Shown here piece by piece: positions 21,888 to 29,149 of a stretch of DNA of 29,153 nucleotides. The stretch's first letter is position 1. Each line of letters opens with the position of its first letter. The position numbers were made by a program, and so were the translations under genes. The notes below the pieces were generated by a model. It did not search any database. It had not been told where the DNA came from and worked only from the letters and a program-made list of their open reading frames with translations. Where the stretch lies: assembly GCA_964491375.1 (NCBI GenBank), contig CAZBGL010000074.1, positions 1 through 29,153 of the forward strand, given 5' to 3'. This DNA comes from CAZBGL01 sp964491375 (lineage in GTDB: Bacteria > Desulfobacterota > Deferrisomatia > Deferrisomatales > Deferrisomataceae).

Positions 21888-22595
21888 ATGGTACCGGGCC
21901 GGTGGCGGCGCGGCGTGTGGGCCGGGTGGATCGTGGCCGCGACATTGGCCGTCGGCTGCGGCACCCCTTACGCGGTTCGGCACCGGGTTCGGGCCGGCGA
22001 GACCCTCTCCTCCATCGCCTCGGCTTACGGCGTGCAGGAGACGGTCCTGCGGCGGTTCAACCGCCTGGGGGCCGGCGACGAGGTCCGCCCGGGGGACGTG
22101 GTGTTCGTGCCCGCAGGCGGGAACGCCGGAGCCCGGGTGAAGAAGGAGGCAGAGGCGCCGCCCCCCAAAAGGCGTCCCGCCATCGAATCTCCGGAGAGCG
22201 CCCCGGCTGCTTCGGTGCGGAAGGGGAGCCTCCGGTTCCGATGGCCCGTGGAAGGGGATTTGATTCGCAGGTTCGGGGAGGGGGGGAACCGGGGTGTTGA
22301 CCTGGCCGCCAGTGAGGGTACGGCCGTTCGGGCTGCGGCAGCCGGGGAGGTGGTTTACGCCGGGATCCCGGCGTCGGTCTACCGGGGCCTCGTGATCCTC
22401 CGGCACCCCGGCGGGCTCCACACGGTGTACGGCAACCTGGAAAAAGTGCGTGTGCGCCGGGGACAACGGGTAAGGGCAGGGGAGGAGGTCGGCCGGTCGG
22501 GTGGGCCGGCACGGGGGCTTCCGGCCCACGTGCACTTCGAGGTGCGGCGGGGAGACCGCCCGGTGGACCCGGTCTTGTTCCTCGACCGCCGTTGA
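21888..22595 (+). CDS. nlpD: NlpD-like LysM/LytM lipoprotein
   Basis: The 235-residue protein has an Arg-rich N-terminus, a hydrophobic segment and a lipobox-like LAVGC with Cys24. A LysM domain (about 28-75, HRVRAGETLSSIASAYGV) and a Pro/Ala-rich linker follow, then an M23/LytM domain (about 115-235). In the LytM domain the usual HxGxD metal ligand reads NRGVD and the YAHL motif reads YGNL, while HVHFE is kept. NlpD of E. coli has the same NxGxD substitution and activates the amidase AmiC instead of cutting peptidoglycan, so a non-enzymatic activator is likely. AGGGGGA precedes the ATG. The rpoS-like gene starts 60 bases after the stop, as in E. coli nlpD-rpoS. Confidence 0.9.
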   Translation: MVPGRWRRGVWAGWIVAATLAVGCGTPYAVRHRVRAGETLSSIASAYGVQETVLRRFNRLGAGDEVRPGDVVFVPAGGNAGARVKKEAEAPPPKRRPAIESPESAPAASVRKGSLRFRWPVEGDLIRRFGEGGNRGVDLAASEGTAVRAAAAGEVVYAGIPASVYRGLVILRHPGGLHTVYGNLEKVRVRRGQRVRAGEEVGRSGGPARGLPAHVHFEVRRGDRPVDPVLFLDRR

Positions 22596-22655
22596 GGATA
22601 ACCTGAAACGGCGTTCCGGAATGCCCGTTCCGGGCAAGGCCCGGAGGTGGAGCTC

Positions 22656-23537
22656 ATGCGGGAGCGGACCAGGCGAGAGGACGTCCGGCAGACGGCGCGA
22701 CGCCTCACGCCGAGCGCCATCTCCATCTACCTGTCGGAGATCCGACAGACCCGCCTCCTGACGCCTGAGGAGGAAAAGGAACTGGCGCGCCGGGTCCAGG
22801 CGGGCGACCCCGGGGCCCGACGTCGGATGATCGAGTCCAACCTCCGGCTCGTGGTCAAGATCGCCAAGCGGTACGTGAACCGGGGCCTGCCGCTTCTGGA
22901 CCTGATCGAGGAGGGCAATTTGGGACTGATCCGCGCGGTGGAGCGTTTCCGTCCCGAGAAGGGGTGCCGGTTTTCCACCTACGCCACCTGGTGGATCCGG
23001 CAGTCCATCGAGCGGGCCCTGGTGAACCAGGCGGACACGGTGCGCCTTCCGGTGCACGTGGCCGACGAGATCAGCCGGTTGCGGCGGGCCGCCGAGGAGA
23101 TCCGGGGCGTGGACGAGGCGGGCCCCCAGTTGGTGGAGGCCTTGGCCGAGCGCCTGGGGAGGTCGGTGGACTACGTGCGCAGGCTCATGCTGCTCGCCCG
23201 ACGCACCTTCAGTCTGGACCAACCCCTGGGACAGGAGGAGGACTTCAGCCTCCGGGACGTCCTGGAGGACCCGGACGCCGTAGACCCCGAGGAAGTCTTG
23301 TTGCGGGGCGACAGGCTACGGCTCCTCGAGCAGTGGCTGGAGCGGCTGCGGCCCCGGGAGCAGGAGGTGCTCCGGCTCCGGTACGGGTTGGCGGGCGAGG
23401 AGCCGATGACCCTGGAAGAGATCGGCCGGCGGTACGGGGTCACGCGGGAGCGCATCCGCCAGATCGAGATGAACGCGTTGCGCAAGCTCCGGCGCATGAC
23501 CGCCCAGGCCCGGGTGCCGTTCGGCGCGCTGTACTGA
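22656..23537 (+). CDS. rpoS: RpoS-like sigma-70 family factor
   Basis: The 293-residue factor contains region 1.2 (SAISIYLSEIRQTRLLTPEEEKEL), region 2 (NLRLVVKIAKRYVNRGL; DLIEEGNLGLIRAVERF; FSTYATWWIRQSIERAL), region 3 and region 4 (LRPREQEVLRLRYGL; TLEEIGRRYGVTRERIRQIE). It lacks the long region 1.1 of RpoD. Placement after surE-pcm-nlpD and overall size match RpoS. ATG 22656 has GGAGG 8 bases upstream; a GTG at 22647 overlaps that site. RpoS-type sigmas direct stationary-phase and stress transcription; a role here is inferred. Confidence 0.93.
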   Translation: MRERTRREDVRQTARRLTPSAISIYLSEIRQTRLLTPEEEKELARRVQAGDPGARRRMIESNLRLVVKIAKRYVNRGLPLLDLIEEGNLGLIRAVERFRPEKGCRFSTYATWWIRQSIERALVNQADTVRLPVHVADEISRLRRAAEEIRGVDEAGPQLVEALAERLGRSVDYVRRLMLLARRTFSLDQPLGQEEDFSLRDVLEDPDAVDPEEVLLRGDRLRLLEQWLERLRPREQEVLRLRYGLAGEEPMTLEEIGRRYGVTRERIRQIEMNALRKLRRMTAQARVPFGALY

Positions 23538-23596
23538 CCGCCTGGACGGACTCTGGTTCTGTCCGGCTCGTTCGCTGACACGGTCCGGGTCTCGCC

Positions 23597-23626
23597 GGGG
23601 ACGCCCCTGCGCGTCCCCTGTTTCCT
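23597..23626 (+). terminator. Candidate terminator after rpoS
   Basis: GGGGACGC (23597-23604) pairs with GCGTCCCC (23611-23618) around a 6-base loop; TGTTTCCT follows. The stem is strong and the T-run weak. It lies 60 bases after the rpoS stop. Confidence 0.55.
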
Positions 23627-23647
23627 CTCTCCCCGCGGGGGAGAGGG
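23624..23647. repeat. CTCTCCCC/GGGGAGAG palindrome
   Basis: CTCTCCCC-GCG-GGGGAGAG (23627-23645) is a perfect 8-base palindrome with a 3-base centre, followed by a G-run (GGGCCGGGGGGAGGGG). It resembles a palindromic intergenic repeat type seen widely in bacterial genomes. It sits directly behind the preceding hairpin. Confidence 0.5.
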
Positions 23648-23759
23648 CCGGGGGGAGGGGAGCGTCCCGAGCCCAGGGACCCTCCCGGTGGTGGAGCGTT
23701 GGGAGTGGCCGCGGGCCCGTTTCCGCTTCGGGGCCCCGGCTTCACTCCAGAGATCAGAG

Positions 23760-23836
23760 GGAAGGGGCGTTTTCCGTCTTCTGTCGAGCGAGTTCCGACA
23801 TCCCACGATGGGAGCGGCTTTCCGGCCGCGACACGG
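23760..23836 (+). repeat. Dispersed REP-like repeat, copy C
   Basis: GGAAGGGGCGTTTTCC (23760-23775) is followed 49 bases later by TGGGAGCGGCTTTCCGGCCGCGACACGG (bases 23809-23836, written in full only as position). Its core GGGAGCGGC-TTTCC-GGCCGCGA is an imperfect hairpin with the layout of REP elements. Blocks and spacing match copy A. The rest of the 425-base rpoS-apt gap shows no gene and no clear promoter for apt. Confidence 0.55.
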
Positions 23837-23962
23837 GCAACGGCCCGTGGCTGTCATCTGACAGTGCGCAACGATCGCGGGATCGCTGGCAGGACGCAGA
23901 GTTTGCTGCCGTTCCAGCGTGCCGGCCTCCGAGTCGGACTCACCGGGAAAGGAGGGATCGCC

Positions 23963-24481
23963 GTGGTGGAGGAACTGAAAAGGAAGATCCGGGACGTGGT
24001 GGACTTCCCCAAGCCGGGGATCGTGTTCAAGGACATCACCACGCTCCTGCGGGACGCCTCGAGCTTCAACCGGGCCGTGGACCTCCTGGGGCACCGGTAC
24101 CTGGACCGGGAGATCGACGTGGTGTTGGGCATCGAGGCCCGGGGTTTCATCATCGGCGCGGCCCTGGCTTACAAACTCAACAAGGGGGTGATCCTGGTGC
24201 GCAAGCCCGGGAAGCTGCCGTACAAGACCCATTCGGTGGAATACGAACTGGAGTACGGGTCGGACGCCCTGGAGATCCACCAGGACGCCATCGAACCGGG
24301 CCAAAAGGTGCTGATCGCCGACGACGTGCTCGCCACGGGGGGTACGGTGCGGGCCGTGATCGACCTGGTCCGGCGCATGGGGGGAGAGGTCGTGGAGTGT
24401 GCCTTCCTGGCCGAACTGAGTTTCCTGAAGGGCCGCGACAAGCTCGGAGACGTGCCGGTGTACAGCCTGATCCAGTTCTGA
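23963..24481 (+). CDS. apt: Adenine phosphoribosyltransferase
   Basis: Apt salvages adenine with PRPP to AMP. The 172-residue protein has the N-terminal FPKPGIVFKDITTLL, the GIEARGFIIGAALAY segment, KPGKLPYKTHSVEYELEYG and the PRPP-binding motif VLIADDVLATGGT near residue 115-127. The GTG start has AAAGGAGG about 8 bases upstream; the open frame extends far upstream, but that part is intergenic repeat sequence without family similarity. It converges with gatB, with 43 bases between stops. Confidence 0.97.
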   Translation: MVEELKRKIRDVVDFPKPGIVFKDITTLLRDASSFNRAVDLLGHRYLDREIDVVLGIEARGFIIGAALAYKLNKGVILVRKPGKLPYKTHSVEYELEYGSDALEIHQDAIEPGQKVLIADDVLATGGTVRAVIDLVRRMGGEVVECAFLAELSFLKGRDKLGDVPVYSLIQF

Positions 24482-24517
24482 CCAAGGATCGCAAGGGAGA
24501 TCGGTGGGGCGTCCGCA

Positions 24518-24542
24518 GGGGGTTTCACCCCCCCAGCTTTTT
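24518..24542 (+). terminator. Candidate terminator for apt overlapping gatB 3' end
   Basis: GGGGG (24518-24522), loop TTTCA, CCCCC (24528-24532), then CCAGC and TTTTT (24538-24542). The T-run is 5 bases beyond the stem, so it may be a weak terminator. It overlaps the gatB stop codon on the other strand. Confidence 0.4.
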
Positions 24543-25967
24543 GCGGAACAGCTCGTTCACCACCTGGGGGTTGGCCTTTCCACGGGTGGCCCGCATCACC
24601 TGTCCCACGAAGAAGCCCATGAGCTTCTTTTTCCCTCCCCGGTACGCTTCCACCTCCTCGGGGTGCTTGGCCAGCACTTCGTCCACAAGGGCCTCGATGG
24701 CCGACGTGTCCGTGATCTGCTCCAAGCCCTTCTCCTTCACGACCTGCTCCGGGGGCTTGCCGGTGGCCCACATCTCGTCGAAGACGGTCTTGGCGATGTT
24801 CGTGGAGATCACCCCCCGTTTCACGAGATCCAGCATGCCAGCCAGGTGGCCGGGCGTGACCGGAGCCCGTGTGACGGGGGGGGCTCCCTCCTTGTTCAGT
24901 TCCCGGAGCACGTACCCCATGATCCAGTTGGAGACGGCCTTGGGGTCGTCGTGGAGGCGCACGGTCTGCTCGAAGTACTCGGCCAGGTCCCGGCTCTGGC
25001 ACAGAAGATCGGCATCGTAGGCCGGCAGCCCGTACTGTTCCTGGAACCGGCGGCGTTTGGCATCGGGTAGTTCCGGCAGTTCGGCCCGGACCCGTTCGAT
25101 CCAGGCCCTGTCGATCACCACCGGAGGCAGGTCCGGGTCGGGAAAGTACCGGTAGTCGTGGGCTTCTTCCTTGGTGCGCATGGAAAGGGTCACGCCCCGC
25201 TCGCTGTCGAACAGCCGGGTCTCCTGCACCACCTGGCCGCCCGATTCCAGGAGGTCGATCTGGCGTTCGGCCTCGTAGGCCAGGGCCTGTTCCAGGAACT
25301 TGAAGGAGTTGAGGTTCTTGATCTCGGTACGGGTGCCCAGGCGTGTCTCCCCCTTGGGGCGCACCGACACGTTGGCGTCCACGCGGAGGCTCCCCTCGTT
25401 CATGTTCCCGTCGCACACATCCAGGTACACCAGGATCTCCCGGAGCTTGCGTACGTACTGGGAAGCCTCGGAAGGGCTGCGGATGTCCGGTTCGCTCACG
25501 ATCTCGATGAGGGGCACGCACGCCCGGTTCAGGTCCACCAAGCTGTAGTCCGCTCCCGGGGTCTCGGGGTGGAGGAGCTTGCCGGCGTCTTCCTCCATGT
25601 GGATGCGGGTGATCCCGATGCGCTTGGGGCGGCCCCGGTCGTCCAGGACCTCGAGCCAGCCGTTCTTGAGGATGGGCAGCTCGTACTGGCTGATCTGGTA
25701 GCCCTTGGGGAGGTCCGGATAGAAATAGTTCTTCCTCGCGAACCGGCTGAAGGGCGCGACCTCGCAGTGGGTAGCGAGGGCGACCTTGAGCGTGTACTCC
25801 ACCACCCGCCGGTTCAGCACCGGCAGCGCACCCGGAAGCCCCAGGCACACCGGACAGGTCTGGGTGTTGGGCTCCGAGCCGAAACGGGTGGAACATCCGC
25901 AGAAGATCTTGGTACGGGTGGTGAGCTGCGCGTGGACCTCGAGGCCCACGACCATTTCCCAGTCCAT
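24525..25967 (-). CDS. gatB: Asp/Glu-tRNA amidotransferase subunit B
   Basis: GatB activates the mischarged Glu-tRNA-Gln or Asp-tRNA-Asn with ATP for amidation in the GatCAB complex. The protein has 480 residues: WEMVVGLEVHAQL start, a zinc ribbon with Cys23, Cys25, Cys38 and Cys41 (CGC, CPVC), KNYFYPDLPKGYQISQY, HMEEDAGKLLH and EIKNLNSF in the cradle domain, and a YqeY-like tRNA-binding tail (VNELFRKKLGG). ATG 25967 is preferred because GGAGG ends 6 bases upstream; ATG 25973 directly abuts that site. gatA and gatC are not adjacent. It follows cbiO on the same strand with 90 bases between. Confidence 0.97.
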   Translation of the reverse strand: MDWEMVVGLEVHAQLTTRTKIFCGCSTRFGSEPNTQTCPVCLGLPGALPVLNRRVVEYTLKVALATHCEVAPFSRFARKNYFYPDLPKGYQISQYELPILKNGWLEVLDDRGRPKRIGITRIHMEEDAGKLLHPETPGADYSLVDLNRACVPLIEIVSEPDIRSPSEASQYVRKLREILVYLDVCDGNMNEGSLRVDANVSVRPKGETRLGTRTEIKNLNSFKFLEQALAYEAERQIDLLESGGQVVQETRLFDSERGVTLSMRTKEEAHDYRYFPDPDLPPVVIDRAWIERVRAELPELPDAKRRRFQEQYGLPAYDADLLCQSRDLAEYFEQTVRLHDDPKAVSNWIMGYVLRELNKEGAPPVTRAPVTPGHLAGMLDLVKRGVISTNIAKTVFDEMWATGKPPEQVVKEKGLEQITDTSAIEALVDEVLAKHPEEVEAYRGGKKKLMGFFVGQVMRATRGKANPQVVNELFRKKLGG

Positions 25968-26057
25968 GTTCATCCTCCATCCGAGAGCCGGTGTGCCGGT
26001 CTCCTCGGGGCCCGATGCGATCCGACCCGAAGTGTGTAGGACAGACGCCCGCCCGGG

Positions 26058-26852
26058 TCAAGGCCGGGTGGCGGTCCGGGACGCCGCCTGTCGGCCCGCC
26101 CGGGGCGACCCGCACGCCGGGCACGGTCTGAGCCCCAGCGGCCGTTCCAACCCGCTGTTTTCCAGCAGCAGGTCATCCGTGAACACGTCGAGGGTGGGGC
26201 CGTCGCGGGTGATGCGGCCCCGGTACATCACGATGGTGCGCTCGCACAGCTCCAGGGCCATGTCCAGGTCGTGGGTCGCGATAATCTTGGTGTGCTCGAA
26301 GCCCGCCAGGAGCTCCATGAGCCGGCGACGGGCTCGCGGGTCCAGGTTGGACGAGGGCTCGTCCATGACCAGGATGTCGGGCCCCATGGCGAGCACCGTG
26401 GCGATGGCCACGGCCCGCTTCTCCCCGCCGGAAAGCCGGTGGGGCGGCCGATCGCGCAGTTCCCAGGCCCCCACCCGTTCCAGGGCCTCCTGAACCCTTC
26501 GCGCCACCTCGTCGGCCGGCAGGCCCAGGTTCAAAGGGCCGAAGGCCACGTCCTCGTACACCGTGGGCATGAAGAGCTGGTCGTCCGGGTCTTGGAAAAC
26601 CATGCCCACGGTCTTTCGGATCTCGGGCAGGGTCCCGCGGGTCAGGGGGACGTCCCCGATGCGGACCCGGCCCCTCTGGGGTGTGAGCACTCCGTTCAGG
26701 TGCAGGAGAAGGGTGGACTTGCCGGCCCCGTTGGGGCCCACCAGGGCCACGGACTCCCCGTGGGTGATCCGAAACGACACCCCGGCCAGCGCCGGGGTGC
26801 CGTCCGGGTACGTGAACTCCAGGTCGGTGACCTCCACGATGTGGTGGCTCAT
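26058..26852 (-). CDS. cbiO: Cobalt/nickel ECF transporter ATPase
   Basis: The 264-residue ABC ATPase energises metal uptake with CbiM and CbiQ. It has Walker A GPNGAGKST, Q-loop MVFQDPDDQLF, signature LSGGEKRAVAIA, Walker B ILVMDEPSSNLDP and H-loop IATHDLDMA. MSHHIVEVTDLEFTYPDG gives the usual N-terminus. The ATG is 41 bases after the cbiQ stop, with a weak ribosome-binding site; ATG 26864 is an alternative. The C-terminus carries LRPCPACGSPRAG, a CPxCG knuckle not part of the core fold. Cobalt versus nickel cannot be told from the ATPase. Confidence 0.93.
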   Translation of the reverse strand: MSHHIVEVTDLEFTYPDGTPALAGVSFRITHGESVALVGPNGAGKSTLLLHLNGVLTPQRGRVRIGDVPLTRGTLPEIRKTVGMVFQDPDDQLFMPTVYEDVAFGPLNLGLPADEVARRVQEALERVGAWELRDRPPHRLSGGEKRAVAIATVLAMGPDILVMDEPSSNLDPRARRRLMELLAGFEHTKIIATHDLDMALELCERTIVMYRGRITRDGPTLDVFTDDLLLENSGLERPLGLRPCPACGSPRAGRQAASRTATRP

Positions 26853-26893
26853 AGTGCGTCCCATCCAGGATTGCGGCGGTGTCCCCTGCCTCG

Positions 26894-27694
26894 TCAGACG
26901 AACAGGGATCCGAGCAGTCGCGGCACGTTCACCATCCGGAAGGCCAGGAACAGGGCAGACCATCCCACCAGAAAGGCCCAGTCCCTGCCCCGGAAGCGCA
27001 GGCTGCGCAGCGTACGGAACTCACCCGTGAACCCCCGGCACAGCATGGCCACGTGGATGCGGCGTGCGCGGTCCAGGGTGCGCAGGAGCAGGTGTCCCAC
27101 CAGGGAGCCATACACCTTGATCCCGGTACCCCGGCGACCGAAACTGCGGAGTCCCCGAGCCCGCACGAGGCGCAGGGCCTCGTCGGCGAGCACGAACAGG
27201 TACCGGTACAGCAACAGGAGCTGGACCGCCATGACGCGGGGGGTGCCCAGGCGCTGGAGCCCCAGGCACACCCCGTGGAACCCCGTTGTGGCCACCAGTA
27301 CGAGCGCGGCCCCGATCGTGAGAACGAACCGCACCAGAATCGAAGCATAGCTCACCCACCCCCCGGTTACGGTCAGGGGCCCCAGGGCCAGCATCGGTGT
27401 CCGGTCGAGCCACGGGTTGGCGGCCCCCACCAGCACCGCGAACGGGGCCACCACCAAGAGCTTCCGCGCGAGATAGCCCAGGGGCAGGTCGGCCTGCGCG
27501 GCCAGCACCGCCGGATACACCGCATAGGGGAGCAGGGCCGAAACCTCGTACTTGCCGTGGGAGACGAGGGTCACCAGGTACACCAACGTGGCCAGGATCT
27601 TGGCCCGGGGGTCCAGACGGTGTATGGGGGTGTCGGCGTGGGCGAGCCGGTCAAGTCGCCCCAGGTCCAGGAAGGCGTGCTCAATGGAACCCAT
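26894..27694 (-). CDS. cbiQ: Cobalt/nickel ECF transporter transmembrane subunit
   Basis: CbiQ/NikQ couples the ATPase to the substrate-binding subunit. The protein has 266 residues with several hydrophobic segments (TLVYLVTLVSH; LLVVAPFAVLVGAA; VMAVQLLLLYRYLFVLADEA; AFLVGWSALFLAF). The N-terminal PIHRLDPRAKIL is the family signature and AMLCRGFTGEF is the cytoplasmic coupling motif that contacts the ATPase. GAGGG is 8 bases before ATG 27694. It is the first gene of cbiQ-cbiO and divergent from cbiM, 166 bases away. Confidence 0.94.
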   Translation of the reverse strand: MGSIEHAFLDLGRLDRLAHADTPIHRLDPRAKILATLVYLVTLVSHGKYEVSALLPYAVYPAVLAAQADLPLGYLARKLLVVAPFAVLVGAANPWLDRTPMLALGPLTVTGGWVSYASILVRFVLTIGAALVLVATTGFHGVCLGLQRLGTPRVMAVQLLLLYRYLFVLADEALRLVRARGLRSFGRRGTGIKVYGSLVGHLLLRTLDRARRIHVAMLCRGFTGEFRTLRSLRFRGRDWAFLVGWSALFLAFRMVNVPRLLGSLFV

Positions 27695-27860
27695 GTGGTC
27701 ACCCTCGAGGGCCGCCGCGTCGTGGAGGGACCCGCCCGGCCGCAGAGGGGGATGCATCGACCGTTTGGGTAGCACGAAAATAAAATTGTTGACACGAATC
27801 TCGCGGCAGCGTAACCTTGGTGTCACTGATTCTAGAGACAATAACACAGGAGGTAGCCCG
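27695..27860. promoter_or_regulatory. cbiQ-cbiM divergent control region
   Basis: TTGACA (27789-27794) and TAACCT (27812-27817), with a 17-base spacer, form a candidate + strand promoter for cbiM. An inverted pair TGACAC (27790-27795) and GTGTCA (27820-27825) brackets the promoter, and CACGAA is repeated at 27773 and 27793, exactly 20 bases apart. The stretch 27774-27800 is strikingly A/T-rich for this genome. A metal-responsive repressor site is plausible. The published deltaproteobacterial NikR consensus is not clearly present. No riboswitch core was seen. Confidence 0.55.
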
Positions 27861-28901
27861 ATGCACATGGCCGATGCCCTGATCTCTCCCGGAGTCGGCG
27901 CCACGATGTGGGCCGCCACGGTGGCCACCACGGCGTATTGCGCCCGCAAGGTGCGCGAGGAGGCGGACGACCGGAAGGTCCCCCTCATGGGGGTCCTGGG
28001 GGCGTTCGTGTTCGCAGCCCAGATGATCAATTTCACGATCCCGGGCACCGGGTCCAGCGGCCATCTGGGCGGCGGGCTCCTCCTGGCCCTGCTGCTCGGA
28101 CCCCATGCGGCCTTCCTCACGATCGCGTCGGTTTTGGTGGTGCAGGCCCTCTTCTTTGCGGACGGGGGGCTCCTGGCCCTGGGGGCCAACATCTTCAACC
28201 TGGGTGTGTTCCCGTGCTTCGTGGCCTATCCGTTGGTGTTTCGGCCCCTGGCCGGCCGCGATCCCGGCCCGGGCCGGCTGACGTGGGCCAGCGTGGTCGC
28301 CGCGGTGGTGGGGCTTCAGCTCGGAGCGTTCGGGGTGGTTGTGGAGACGGTCGTTTCCGGAATCACGGATCTGCCGTTCGGCAAGTTCGTGGTGCTCATG
28401 CAGCCCATCCATCTGGCGATCGGCATCGTGGAGGGCCTGGTGACCGCCGCGGTGGTGAACTTCGCGCGGAAAGCGGAACCTGGCCTGCTGGAGGGACACG
28501 CCGCCCGGGCGTCTGCCGGATACCGGAAGCTGTTGGCCGGGCTCGCCGTGGCGGCCTTGGTGGTGGGAGGAGCCCTTTCGTGGTTCGCCTCGGCCTATCC
28601 GGATGGGCTGGAGTGGTCCATCGCAGGGGTCACCGGCTCCGAGGAACTGGAGGCGCCCTCCGAAGGGATCCACGGTGCCCTGGCCAGGATACAGGAGAAG
28701 CTCTCGTTCCTACCCGACTACGGTTTCAAGACGCCGGAAGGAGCCGAACACGAGGCCGAAGAGGAGGGCGCCGCCTGGCCCGCGGTGGACCCGGGCACGA
28801 GCGTGTCGGGCGTCGTGGGAGGGGTCATCACCCTGGTTGTGGCCGCGGGCATCGGACTCGTGCTGCGGCGCCGCAGCAGGGCCCGGGCCCACGCAGCATA
28901 G
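27861..28901 (+). CDS. cbiM: Cobalt/nickel-binding ECF component CbiM/NikM with PDGLE tail
   Basis: The 346-residue membrane protein binds Co2+ or Ni2+ outside. The conserved N-terminus MHMADALISP supplies the metal ligands Met1 and His2, so the start is firm; AGGAGGT lies 6 bases upstream. Multiple membrane segments follow, with QMINFTIPGTGSSGHLGGG and QPIHLAIGIVEGLVTAAVV as CbiM signatures. The C-terminal part contains AYPDGLEWSIAG (PDGLE domain, which acts like CbiN/NikN), a charged EHEAEEEG segment and a final membrane helix with an RRRSRAR tail. It is thus a CbiM-CbiN-type fusion. cbiQ and cbiO are on the opposite strand. Confidence 0.95.
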   Translation: MHMADALISPGVGATMWAATVATTAYCARKVREEADDRKVPLMGVLGAFVFAAQMINFTIPGTGSSGHLGGGLLLALLLGPHAAFLTIASVLVVQALFFADGGLLALGANIFNLGVFPCFVAYPLVFRPLAGRDPGPGRLTWASVVAAVVGLQLGAFGVVVETVVSGITDLPFGKFVVLMQPIHLAIGIVEGLVTAAVVNFARKAEPGLLEGHAARASAGYRKLLAGLAVAALVVGGALSWFASAYPDGLEWSIAGVTGSEELEAPSEGIHGALARIQEKLSFLPDYGFKTPEGAEHEAEEEGAAWPAVDPGTSVSGVVGGVITLVVAAGIGLVLRRRSRARAHAA

Positions 28902-29149
28902 CCCCCGGGCGTCTTCCCGCATTCCGCGGTTTGGGTCTGTCGGGTGCGCCTCGCCCTCTTGGCGAGGGTGCGGGGTGCGGTCGCGGCCCCGGTGCTGCCG
29001 GGCGGGGCGGTAGAGGGGCGAAGGCGGCGGCGTTTGGCCCTCGGGCCGCTCGTGCGGGCCCGGGCCCCGGCGACCGCAGGGTATGGGGAACACACGTTGG
29101 TTGGGTCGGCTTTTCCGGCCTTGGGGCCGGGAGTCACAGGGAGGAGGAG
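28902..29149 (+). other. Gene-free region downstream of cbiM
   Basis: About 250 G/C-rich bases. A perfect stem-loop CCTCGCC-CTCTT-GGCGAGG (28949-28967) stands out; no T-run follows, so it is not a classical terminator. The open frames here have Arg/Ala-rich shadow composition without ribosome-binding sites. Nothing else is recognised. Confidence 0.5.

Noticed and set aside
22575..22602. Promoter TTGTTC-N16-GATAAC at the end of nlpD for rpoS
   Set aside because: Only about half of each box matches consensus; position is attractive by analogy with E. coli but sequence support is weak.
23699..23962. N-terminal extension of Apt from the upstream open frame
   Set aside because: No similarity to Apt, contains the REP-like repeat, and a good ribosome-binding site precedes GTG 23963.
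27780..27830. NikR operator in the cbiQ-cbiM gap
   Set aside because: GTAACC and GTGTCAC occur, but not in the spacing and orientation I recall for deltaproteobacterial NikR sites; only a weaker inverted pair is reported.
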